Positions 27,220 through 34,679 are shown, counted from the stretch's first letter. The stretch is 36,788 nt of DNA from Candidatus Uhrbacteria bacterium (GCA_018673485.1 JABHCP010000003.1:1-36788); one strand, 5' to 3'. Notes: generated by a model not told the origin, from the sequence alone. Numbers and translations: made by a program.

Positions 27220-28032
27220 ATGGAAGATCAAACACCTATTGAAGTGCCAGCGGTGCACATTCCAAAATGGCTTATAGTACTACTCGTAGTATCAACTTGC
27301 CTATCGGTAGTAGCAGTTGCGCTGAGTATCGTTAGTTTAATTGAATCTAATAACTTGGAGTCAGAGATGGATATTGAGATTGTTGATGATGAGGGTTCTG
27401 AGCAGGCTGGTGAAGATGCAACCCAAGACATTTTTACACTAGAAGCTGATCTTATCTCATTTGATGTAGATTCTTCAGGGGATCTAATTGTTTATTATGA
27501 TGAGGAAGAGAAGATTCGGTCAGAAATTACTGCTGGATTGGTTGACTCTGTAGAAATCGTAGCGATTGATGGTGATGATATTTATATCAATATCAAGCCA
27601 GACGGAATGGGTGGCTACGTTTTATATAGTGGATATCGATGGATGTATCAGATCGATGCAACAGATTGGTCATATGTTCAAATACCAATTGATGGCTTCA
27701 TGACTGAGTTATCAACTGAATATCAAAAAGCATTGTTAATTGAGCACCTTGGTTCACGACTAGCAATGGTGATAATGGATTTGGAAACTTTTGAAAAATC
27801 TTCTTATTCGATTGATAGCACTTACGGACAAGCAGGTGACGCTTATTTTTCCCCTGATGGTACCAAGGTAGCTTATGCGACTGCGGTAGGAGATCCAACT
27901 AATGAGGCAAGCGCAATCTATATTTATAATATTGTTGAGAGATTGCAAACAGAATACATGCCACACACCGCTGGTGTTTACGAGATTAGTGGCTGGCTTG
28001 ATAATGATTCTGTAGATTACACATTAAATTAA
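27220..28032 (+). CDS. Membrane-anchored extracellular protein, possible beta-propeller
   Basis: TM helix WLIVLLVVSTCLSVVAVALSIVSLI; FSPDGTKVAYATAVGDP motif. Confidence 0.75.
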   Translation: MEDQTPIEVPAVHIPKWLIVLLVVSTCLSVVAVALSIVSLIESNNLESEMDIEIVDDEGSEQAGEDATQDIFTLEADLISFDVDSSGDLIVYYDEEEKIRSEITAGLVDSVEIVAIDGDDIYINIKPDGMGGYVLYSGYRWMYQIDATDWSYVQIPIDGFMTELSTEYQKALLIEHLGSRLAMVIMDLETFEKSSYSIDSTYGQAGDAYFSPDGTKVAYATAVGDPTNEASAIYIYNIVERLQTEYMPHTAGVYEISGWLDNDSVDYTLN

Positions 28033-28052
28033 GTAGACAAATTCACCATAAA

Positions 28053-28080
28053 AATCCTGGAGTAATAACCAGGGTTTTTA
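28053..28080 (+). terminator. Terminator of the 27220 gene
   Basis: AATCCTGG-agtaata-ACCAGGGTTTTT. Confidence 0.7.
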
Positions 28081-28104
28081 TTTTAGAAAAAGAAGAACCC
28101 CCAC
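28060..28104. repeat. Direct repeat DR1 copy 1
   Basis: gagtaataaccagggtttttattttagaaaaagaagaacccccacg; near-copy at 29642-29689. Confidence 0.85.
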
Positions 28105-28181
28105 GAACCGTGAGTTGGACATGAGTGTCCTTCAGGGTTGTTGGGGGTTGAGGGAGGAGGGGTGGAGGAAGTTGTTGCGAC

Positions 28182-29402
28182 CTAGAACTGCAGGGTGCCG
28201 CCGATGACGCCGAGATCCATGAAGTAGATGGTCTCGCTGACACCGTCGACGTGGAGCATGTTCTCGAGTTCCAGCTGGAGGGCGTCGTCACTCACCGCAC
28301 TGGCACCTGAGGTGTCGACCCACACCGAGAAGGTGATGGTCTCGCCGGCCGGGATCTCGAGGTCTCCCACGAGGCTGACCATGGTGCCGTCGAGCATCGC
28401 CTGACCGGTCATGACCGGGTTGGTCGGATCGGTGCTCAGGTCGTATGCATCGAACTGGAGGATATCGTTCCAGTCGGTGCCAGCGTTGTCCGTGGAGTTG
28501 ATCTCCAGCCGCAGGTAGGTCACCACCATGTCGTCGCACTCATCATGCTCGGACGTGATGTTGACACGCAACACCTCGGTGTAACCCGGGATGCTGGCGC
28601 CAGACGGACTCGTGCTCGACAGGGTGCCGGTGAGCTCGTTGGTGACGTCGATGCGACCGTTGCCAACGGTCACTGCCTCGAAGGTGCAGGCGTTGCCGAC
28701 GTAGGCAGCCAGGGTAGGCACCACACCATCCTCGACGTAGTCCACGTTGTGGGCGATCCACTGCGTGTTCTGTGCCGTGGAGATGACGTCGATGGTCTGG
28801 ATGCCGAAGGCGAAGCTGGCGAACTCGAGCTCCTCGGCGGCCTCGGTGAGGTCGCAGACGAAGTTCATGGCTTCAGCATCGTCACCGCTGACCGTGAAGT
28901 CATCAGTGAAGTTGACCCAGCCGTGGCTGTCGAACTCCATGGGACCCATGATGACGCTGCGCAAGGTGACGTCGACCATTCTACAGTTGGTGAAGTAGTC
29001 GGCCGGGTTGACGCCTTCCTCCTCCAAGCTGCTGAACACGCCATCGCCATCGCTGTCGACGTAGCTCATCATGGTCACGTCTTGGATGGTGATGTCGTCG
29101 CCGGTGACGCTCTGGAACATCCAGGCGCCGAAGTTGATGTCATTCTGGCCGGGGATGATCTGGTAGTGCTCGGCAGCAGACCAGGCCGTGGTGAACTGCA
29201 TCTGCAGGGTCGCCTCGGTCTCGTCGGTGTCGCCGGTATCGCAGAGCTCGGGGAACTCGTCGCAGAAGTCGCCGAGGCCGTCGAACTCGCTCGGCAGGCT
29301 CGGGGTGTTATCCTCGACTTCCTGATCGAAGTCGTCGGAGATGTCCGTGCCACAGCCGATGAGGGCGAAGGCGAGGGTGAGAGGGAACAGGGTGGAACGC
29401 AT
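28182..29402 (-). CDS. GC-rich orphan lipoprotein (accessory cassette)
   Basis: Signal peptide and lipobox MRSTLFPLTLAFALIGCGTD; Asp-rich loop YVDSDGDGVFSSLEEEG; SD CTGGAG. Line 28801-28860 hand-counts to 41/60 GC versus 22/60 in native line 27781-27840. Confidence 0.85.
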   Translation of the reverse strand: MRSTLFPLTLAFALIGCGTDISDDFDQEVEDNTPSLPSEFDGLGDFCDEFPELCDTGDTDETEATLQMQFTTAWSAAEHYQIIPGQNDINFGAWMFQSVTGDDITIQDVTMMSYVDSDGDGVFSSLEEEGVNPADYFTNCRMVDVTLRSVIMGPMEFDSHGWVNFTDDFTVSGDDAEAMNFVCDLTEAAEELEFASFAFGIQTIDVISTAQNTQWIAHNVDYVEDGVVPTLAAYVGNACTFEAVTVGNGRIDVTNELTGTLSSTSPSGASIPGYTEVLRVNITSEHDECDDMVVTYLRLEINSTDNAGTDWNDILQFDAYDLSTDPTNPVMTGQAMLDGTMVSLVGDLEIPAGETITFSVWVDTSGASAVSDDALQLELENMLHVDGVSETIYFMDLGVIGGTLQF

Positions 29403-29437
29403 GTTGGTCTCCAGGGGGGTGAGGGTACAGGGTGGGC

Positions 29438-29486
29438 ATAGAAAAATCCCGTAAAACTATCTACTTTCTTTAAGTACTCAGCTGTA
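29438..29486 (-). promoter_or_regulatory. Terminator-like hairpin in the 5' leader of the lipoprotein gene (candidate attenuator)
   Basis: Minus strand ATCCCGTA...TACGGGATTTTTC with nested TACTT-aaaga-AAGTA. Confidence 0.55.
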
Positions 29487-29519
29487 CGGGATATTCCTTT
29501 ACCTCCTGATTGACCAAGC

Positions 29520-29548
29520 AATATAACATAAAATAGGCCTTTTGTCAA
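29520..29548 (-). promoter_or_regulatory. Sigma70 promoter of the lipoprotein cassette
   Basis: Minus strand TTGACA-AAAGGCCTATTTTATGT(17)-TATATT. Confidence 0.85.
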
Positions 29549-29585
29549 TAGAAAAGCGTGTTTTTTGGGCTAAAATTAGGTGTAA

Positions 29586-29642
29586 AACAAAAGCCACTTT
29601 AGTTTATCAAGCTGTGGACAGAGGTTGAACCTTCGTCCACAG
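29586..29642. repeat. Direct repeat DR2 copy 1 (palindromic)
   Basis: aacaaaagccactttagtttatcaagctgtggacagaggttgaaccttcgtccacag; 49/57 identical to copy 2 by hand alignment. Confidence 0.9.
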
Positions 29643-29689
29643 AGTAATAACCAGGGTTTTTTTATTTAAGAAAAAGAAGAACCCCTACG
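29642..29689. repeat. Direct repeat DR1 copy 2
   Basis: gagtaataaccagggtttttttatttaagaaaaagaagaacccctacg; lacks the CCTGG left terminator arm present at copy 1. Confidence 0.85.
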
Positions 29690-29722
29690 CAAGCGCAGGG
29701 GCTCGGGCAGGGGTAAGGTGCG

Positions 29723-30100
29723 CTAGGGGGGATCCATGTTGTTGGCATGGAAGCATTCTTCGATCAGCCATCGCTCCGATAGACATTTGGCCGAACGATC
29801 GTTGCCCGACTGGTCGTAGCGGATCAGCATCCACTTGAGCGAGGCCTCCTTCCACTTGATTTCATCCATGTAGAGTTCCATCATGCGGAAGCCTCTACTT
29901 ACAGAGAGGGCTACGACCTTATCCACGAATGTGTAGATCTCATCTGCGTCGGCTGTTTTAGGAAGATCAGCCATTTTCAGATGTAGAATGTGAGTAGGGC
30001 GTTTGCTTTCTCGACTCCAGAAACTGCCCTCCCAACGGCCTTCAGGGAGGTCTTGTCGCTCATCGAGCAATTTGACATCGAGCTTCTCGATTGCACTCAT
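29723..30100 (-). CDS. Orphan small protein of unknown function (accessory cassette)
   Basis: MSAIEKLDVKLLDERQDLPEGRWEGSFWSRESKRPTHILHLKMADLPKTADADEIYTFVDKV...; AAGGAAACCAAC before ATG; own promoter and terminator. Confidence 0.78.
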   Translation of the reverse strand: MSAIEKLDVKLLDERQDLPEGRWEGSFWSRESKRPTHILHLKMADLPKTADADEIYTFVDKVVALSVSRGFRMMELYMDEIKWKEASLKWMLIRYDQSGNDRSAKCLSERWLIEECFHANNMDPP

Positions 30101-30149
30101 GTTGGTTTCCTTGGTTGAAGAGTGTTGCGAGTGTTCTTTTGAACCAAAA

Positions 30150-30178
30150 AATATAACAAAAAAAAGCCTTTTTGTCAA
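30150..30178 (-). promoter_or_regulatory. Sigma70 promoter of the 29723 cassette
   Basis: Minus strand TTGACA-AAAAGGCTTTTTTTTGT(17)-TATATT. Confidence 0.85.
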
Positions 30179-30192
30179 TAGTATTAGCCAAT

Positions 30193-30249
30193 AACAAAAG
30201 CCACCCTAGTTCATCAAGCTGTGGATAGAGGTTCAACCTCTATCCACAG
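30193..30249. repeat. Direct repeat DR2 copy 2 with perfect 15-bp-arm palindrome
   Basis: CTGTGGATAGAGGTT-c-AACCTCTATCCACAG at 30219-30249. Confidence 0.9.
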
Positions 30250-30318
30250 TTGTGTACATCTAAAACAAAAGCCACCTTGGATTATTCAAAATGGCTATTT
30301 GTTTATGTTTGAACTTGA

Positions 30319-31860
30319 TTATGAGTATGATCGGCGGCTTGATCGGCGGCGTTGTCCGGTGCTATTGCTGGACTTTTGGCCTCGTCCGTATCCACCTGTT
30401 GATCTTCGCCCCGAAGTTCCTGATTGATTATCAGAATTTTCTGCCCTTCTTCGCGAAGTCGCATTTCCACCAGATCGGCGGGTTGGCTTTCGTCCTGAGC
30501 TTGAAGTCTTTCGATTTCCCCTGTCTCTACGTGGATCATACTGCTCAGGAGAATTCTCCATGAACTGTCGATTCTTAGATCGACCGCTTGGTCTTGATTT
30601 ACCACCTGATCTTGATCCGCCGCTTTGTCTTGATTGAGATGGCGGTCGTTGTCGTCTTGATCCACTTCCACGCTTTTTATTAGAACGTGATTTTGAATAT
30701 GATAGGCTTGCTACCTGTTCAGGAGTAAGCGTTCCAGGACCTTCCAGTACCTCGATATCAGCTCCAATCAGTCGTTCGATTGCTTTCATGTCTCGGCGCT
30801 GCTCGGGTTGAACAAATGATACGGCACAACCTGTGTGTCCAGCGCGGCCAGTTCGTCCAATGCGGTGAATGTAATCCTCATCTCTTTCCGGAATATCGTA
30901 GTTAACAACAAGTGCAATTTCTTTTACATCAATTCCACGTGCTGCCACGTCAGTAGCTACCAAGGTTTTACTCTTTCCACTCTTAAAGTTTGCAAGCGCA
31001 TATCGACGTTGATTTAAGCTTCGGTTTGAGTGAAGCTCCTCAGTTCTGCGCCCGCTCTTGCTTAGCACGCGTGCCATTTTTTGTGTACCTCGTTTTGTTC
31101 GGCAAAAGACTAGAACCGGTCCGTCTTTATACTCTTCCAAAATACATTCAAGAAGTGCAAACTTTTTTGAGGCTTCAACATAGAAAACACCCTGTTGAAT
31201 CTGGCTAGCGCTAGTTACGGTCGGGATAACCTCAACTTTAACTGGATTTTTCATGTAACCGTGACCAATCTTTGCAACCTCTGGCGCCATTGTGGCAGAA
31301 AATAGCATTGTCTGTCGATCACTTGGCACAGACTTTAGAACTTGATTGATTTGTGGCGCGAATCCCATGTCGAGCATTCGGTCAGCCTCATCGAGCACAA
31401 GCATGCAAACACGATCGAGTTTTACTGTTTTACGTTCGATGTGATCGATCAGTCGTCCCGGAGTCGCAACTACAATATGTGGTCGTGCTCTTAGAGATCG
31501 AATCTGTTGACCAATATTTGCTCCACCAATAAGTAATGCAGTCTTAATTCGCAAAGCCCTTCCGGCTTTGTCGATTTCCTCACGAACCTGAAAGGCAAGT
31601 TCTCGTGTTGGGACAACAATTAGTCCAGTTCCACCGGATGCCATAATATTCTGGATCATTGGCAGGGCAAAGGCAAATGTTTTACCAGTACCTGTTTGCG
31701 CAATACCAATAACATCCTGGCCATCAAGGGCTAGGGGAATTGCCTTTGCTTGAATTGGTGTCGGCTCTGTAAAAGATAGCCGTTCCAGGGCCTTGAGTAA
31801 GTCGTCAGACAACCCAAGATCCGTGAAGCGCACAATGCGCTTCGATGTTTCCTGTTTCAT
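30319..31860 (-). CDS. DEAD-box RNA helicase with R/S/G-rich C-terminal tail
   Basis: Q-motif FTEPTPIQ, AQTGTGKTFAFALP, VLDEADRMLDMGF, SATMAPEV, HRIGRTGRAG; RGSGSRRQRPPSQSRQSGG... tail. Confidence 0.95.
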   Translation of the reverse strand: MKQETSKRIVRFTDLGLSDDLLKALERLSFTEPTPIQAKAIPLALDGQDVIGIAQTGTGKTFAFALPMIQNIMASGGTGLIVVPTRELAFQVREEIDKAGRALRIKTALLIGGANIGQQIRSLRARPHIVVATPGRLIDHIERKTVKLDRVCMLVLDEADRMLDMGFAPQINQVLKSVPSDRQTMLFSATMAPEVAKIGHGYMKNPVKVEVIPTVTSASQIQQGVFYVEASKKFALLECILEEYKDGPVLVFCRTKRGTQKMARVLSKSGRRTEELHSNRSLNQRRYALANFKSGKSKTLVATDVAARGIDVKEIALVVNYDIPERDEDYIHRIGRTGRAGHTGCAVSFVQPEQRRDMKAIERLIGADIEVLEGPGTLTPEQVASLSYSKSRSNKKRGSGSRRQRPPSQSRQSGGSRSGGKSRPSGRSKNRQFMENSPEQYDPRRDRGNRKTSSSGRKPTRRSGGNATSRRRAENSDNQSGTSGRRSTGGYGRGQKSSNSTGQRRRSSRRSYS

Positions 31861-31864
31861 AAAT

Positions 31865-31930
31865 AGGGGTTTGTAGGCCTAAATAGACCTTTGATTACTC
31901 AAACCCCTGTAGCATCACGCTATTCGTGAT
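31865..31930 (-). promoter_or_regulatory. Structured 5' leader of the DEAD-box helicase gene
   Basis: 9-bp arms AGGGGTTTG (31865-31873) / CAAACCCCT (31900-31908) next to the start codon; second hairpin ATCACG...CGTGAT. Confidence 0.6.
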
Positions 31931-32001
31931 TACTCGATGTACAGGCTTAAGTTAATAAATAGTGGGGAAGCGCTCTGGCTGTCCCGTAGTACAACCGGCG
32001 A

Positions 32002-32030
32002 ATGATAGCCTAGATAGGCATTTATGTCAA
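32002..32030 (-). promoter_or_regulatory. Sigma70 promoter of the DEAD-box helicase gene
   Basis: Minus strand TTGACA-TAAATGCCTATCTAGGC(17)-TATCAT. Confidence 0.75.
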
Positions 32031-32041
32031 TCAATATGGTC

Positions 32042-32073
32042 TAATAGTTGACAAAACGGTCATTTTGCGCTAT
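32042..32073 (+). repeat. 32-bp promoter repeat, copy 1
   Basis: taatagttgacaaaacggtcattttgcgctat, identical to 32626-32657. Confidence 0.95.
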
Positions 32074-32076
32074 ATT
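32048..32076 (+). promoter_or_regulatory. Sigma70 promoter of the 32135 cassette
   Basis: TTGACA-AAACGGTCATTTTGCGC(17)-TATATT. Confidence 0.85.
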
Positions 32077-32134
32077 GTCAAGTTGTAAAGATGCAACCGA
32101 GGTTAAACCTCGCCACCCTTTTTGGGAGTTCACT

Positions 32135-32341
32135 ATGACCAAGCCTCGCCCCACACCTTCTTTCTCTGGAATCCTGACGCCTGACGCTGCACAGCGCATC
32201 GGCGCGCCTGAGGTCGCCAACAAGCGGGTCAGGTTCAGTAAGACCGATGACGGCAAGTTCGCCCAGGATGTCTACTTCAACGATGAGCTGATCTGTGAGA
32301 GCTACGTCAGCCTCACCCCCGACGGTATCATCGAGGACTGA
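32135..32341 (+). CDS. GC-rich orphan 68-aa protein (accessory cassette)
   Basis: MTKPRPTPSFSGILTPDAAQRIGAPEVANKRVRFSKTDDGKFAQDVYFNDELICESYVSLTPDGIIED; GGGAG SD; own promoter and terminator. Confidence 0.75.
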   Translation: MTKPRPTPSFSGILTPDAAQRIGAPEVANKRVRFSKTDDGKFAQDVYFNDELICESYVSLTPDGIIED

Positions 32342-32370
32342 CATCTCGCGCATCGTTGTCCCAACACTTC

Positions 32371-32429
32371 GCGCATCCGCGCGGCAAAGAGCTATCTGAT
32401 GGCACTGCCGCTCGTCGGATGCGCTTTTT
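32371..32429 (+). terminator. Terminator of the 32135 cassette
   Basis: GCGCATCCG...CGGATGCGC then TTTTT. Confidence 0.7.
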
Positions 32430-32484
32430 GTAATATATTTTTAATTTCATTAACCCAGTTGATTTAACCAGGTTAAACCTATTT

Positions 32485-32532
32485 AAATTAATTACACTTA
32501 TGAGTCGATCGACTCATAAGTGTAATTAATTT
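32485..32532. repeat. 48-bp perfect loopless palindrome
   Basis: AAATTAATTACACTTATGAGTCGATCGACTCATAAGTGTAATTAATTT. Confidence 0.95.
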
Positions 32533-32625
32533 CTTTTTGCCTATAAAAAACATCAAAACGCTACAATCAACGGCCCGGCTGCTAGGTGTTTTGATGGTAA
32601 CGTACTATCCTTGATTATTGCTCCT

Positions 32626-32657
32626 TAATAGTTGACAAAACGGTCATTTTGCGCTAT
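32626..32657 (+). repeat. 32-bp promoter repeat, copy 2
   Basis: Identical to 32042-32073; contains TTGACA-17-TATTAT (32632-32660) upstream of the 32681 gene. Confidence 0.95.
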
Positions 32658-32680
32658 TATAGTGCGTTATAAAAAAACAT

Positions 32681-33835
32681 ATGAAAAAACTTATTGCATT
32701 GTTAGTTATTAGTCTTTTCGCTCTTCCTGCACCTTCTGTGCAGGCTCTCGTGATGTTGTCTGATCCAGACGAAACTCAGCTTATTGAGAACGTCATGAAT
32801 GCGGAGTCATACGATTTTAATGTCGATATTGACTTTGAAACTAGTAACGATGATATTGATAATCCCATCACCCTGCACGTCGATTATGATGCTGCTTGGA
32901 CTGGGGACGAAGCTGGACTATTTGATCTTGGAGTAAATTTTAGCAATCAGTACGGTGATTATAGCGCGTACGATGCGTCACTTATTAGCACACCAGATGA
33001 TAGTTATGTTTCAGATGATGGAGAGCAGTGGTACTTTTTAGGTGAGAGCCTAATAAGTGATAGCCCAACTCAACAGGAGATTGGAGAAGCCATCACTATG
33101 ACGGAAGGTTTTCTAACAGAATTAATTGATAACGATGTTATCACATACGCTCCCGAGATGGCTGACTTTATTAACGGGCAGTTTACAGTTCGTTATGCCT
33201 ATGAGCTTGATGGAGATAAGTTGACAGATTATCTAATCTTGAAGGGGATGGTGCTTGACGCTGATCAAGAAAAAACACGAGAGTATCTTACGAACGATAT
33301 TTCTGTAAGCGGAAACGTGTGGATCGACACAGTTAATACGTTGCCAGTAATGATCACCCTCAATGTGGATACAGGATCAAGCGATGCGTCATATACAACA
33401 TTAAGATTCTCAGTTTTGTTTAATAGCTTTAACGAGCAGGTAATAGTAGAAGTTCCTGAAAACGTTACTGATATTAACGAGTACGACTCAACTGAAATTG
33501 AGGACTTTGTCATGTCGAGCTTTGAAAGCGCTGTTACAAATATGGATACAGACGGAGACGGACTTTCAAACGATCAAGAAATGTTAACTTGGAATACAGA
33601 TGTTCTGAGCTCTGACACTGACGGTGACGGCTATGACGATTACACTGAAGTAGTTAACGGCTACAACCCAAACGGATCTGGAATATTGGATACCGATGGT
33701 GACGGACTTACAGACTACGCCGAAATGACAATTCATTGGTCTGATCCATATGACATCGATTCTGACAACGACGGATACAACGACGGAGTCGAAATCGCAA
33801 ACGGCTACGATCCAAACGGACTAGGTCGTTGGTAA
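32681..33835 (+). CDS. Secreted protein with C-terminal calcium-binding (thrombospondin type 3-like) repeats
   Basis: Signal peptide MKKLIALLVISLFALPAPSVQA; DTDGDGLSNDQE, DTDGDGYDDYTEVVNGYNPN, DTDGDGLTDYAEM, DSDNDGYNDGVEIANGYDPN. Confidence 0.9.
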   Translation: MKKLIALLVISLFALPAPSVQALVMLSDPDETQLIENVMNAESYDFNVDIDFETSNDDIDNPITLHVDYDAAWTGDEAGLFDLGVNFSNQYGDYSAYDASLISTPDDSYVSDDGEQWYFLGESLISDSPTQQEIGEAITMTEGFLTELIDNDVITYAPEMADFINGQFTVRYAYELDGDKLTDYLILKGMVLDADQEKTREYLTNDISVSGNVWIDTVNTLPVMITLNVDTGSSDASYTTLRFSVLFNSFNEQVIVEVPENVTDINEYDSTEIEDFVMSSFESAVTNMDTDGDGLSNDQEMLTWNTDVLSSDTDGDGYDDYTEVVNGYNPNGSGILDTDGDGLTDYAEMTIHWSDPYDIDSDNDGYNDGVEIANGYDPNGLGRW

Positions 33836-33847
33836 TAATCAAATATT

Positions 33848-33876
33848 AAAAAACACCCGAGCAATCGGGTGTTTTT
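33848..33876. terminator. Rho-independent terminator
   Basis: AAAAAACACCCGA-gcaa-TCGGGTGTTTTT. Confidence 0.8.
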
Positions 33877-33888
33877 GTTTGTATGAGT

Positions 33889-34248
33889 TTAGTTATTAAC
33901 TTTCGATGAGAAGTATGCTTTGGTGGTGTATTGGCATTCAACAACGTCTGTTTCGATTTCTGATGCAAAAATAGTTGCGCCGCTTCCGTGTCCTACAGAT
34001 TCGATTCGGTCACCTTCTACGTTATAAAAACTAACAGAACACGTATCGATCCCGCACCAACTTGATTTATATATACGTTCACCTGTTACAGCATCTTCAC
34101 AAACCGAATATGTGTAATCATTAACAAGACTTTCCCCGATCCCGTACTCAACCACTGGAAAGCTATCACTGTTATTTTTTATTATAAGAAAAGTAGCGAT
34201 TGCTATTATTATAATTAATACAGCTGCCATCAATATTCTCTTTTTCAT
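33889..34248 (-). CDS. Small membrane-anchored extracellular protein
   Basis: MKKRILMAAVLIIIIAIATFLII TM/signal anchor, Cys-containing ectodomain. Confidence 0.7.
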   Translation of the reverse strand: MKKRILMAAVLIIIIAIATFLIIKNNSDSFPVVEYGIGESLVNDYTYSVCEDAVTGERIYKSSWCGIDTCSVSFYNVEGDRIESVGHGSGATIFASEIETDVVECQYTTKAYFSSKVNN

Positions 34249-34277
34249 GTTTTGTTGTTTTAGGTGAATATCGAATT

Positions 34278-34679
34278 TTATTCACATCTTCCAGTGTCTT
34301 GACTGTATTCTAAAGGCGACGGGCATATGCAGGCTACACCTGAAATTGTACCTCCACTATCTGTGCAGAGCCCGAGAACAATTGACGTCCAAAATGAATA
34401 ATACCCATGTGGTAGTCCGATAGAGGCTTGAAATGCATCTCCACCTGGTCCACCATATGTTGTCTGACAAAATCCAGTTGCTGAATCATACATTAATTCT
34501 TGCGTTTGCTCACCTTCGAGGTGACATTCACATTCTCCATTAACAAATTCACCGGTACTTAGTTCACAGTTATATTTCACAGGTCCATCTAAAGTTGAGT
34601 TTTGTATTGGCGGCATCGCGAAGAATACAATGACACTTCCAATAATTAATCCAACGATAACAAAAAGTATATTTTTCAT
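34278..34679 (-). CDS. Small Cys-rich membrane-anchored protein
   Basis: MKNILFVIVGLIIGSVIVFFAM anchor; multiple Cys (YNCELSTGEFVNGECECHLEG...CICPSPLEYSQDTGRCE). Confidence 0.7.
   Translation of the reverse strand: MKNILFVIVGLIIGSVIVFFAMPPIQNSTLDGPVKYNCELSTGEFVNGECECHLEGEQTQELMYDSATGFCQTTYGGPGGDAFQASIGLPHGYYSFWTSIVLGLCTDSGGTISGVACICPSPLEYSQDTGRCE

Noticed and set aside
28545-29441. 298-aa plus-strand ORF
   Set aside because: Antisense shadow of the lipoprotein gene; low-complexity V/D/G/E translation and no start signals. The minus-strand product has a clear signal peptide and lipobox.
28060-30249. Integron with attC sites
   Set aside because: No tyrosine integron integrase in the window and no recognisable attC core sites; only the cassette-like geometry is similar.
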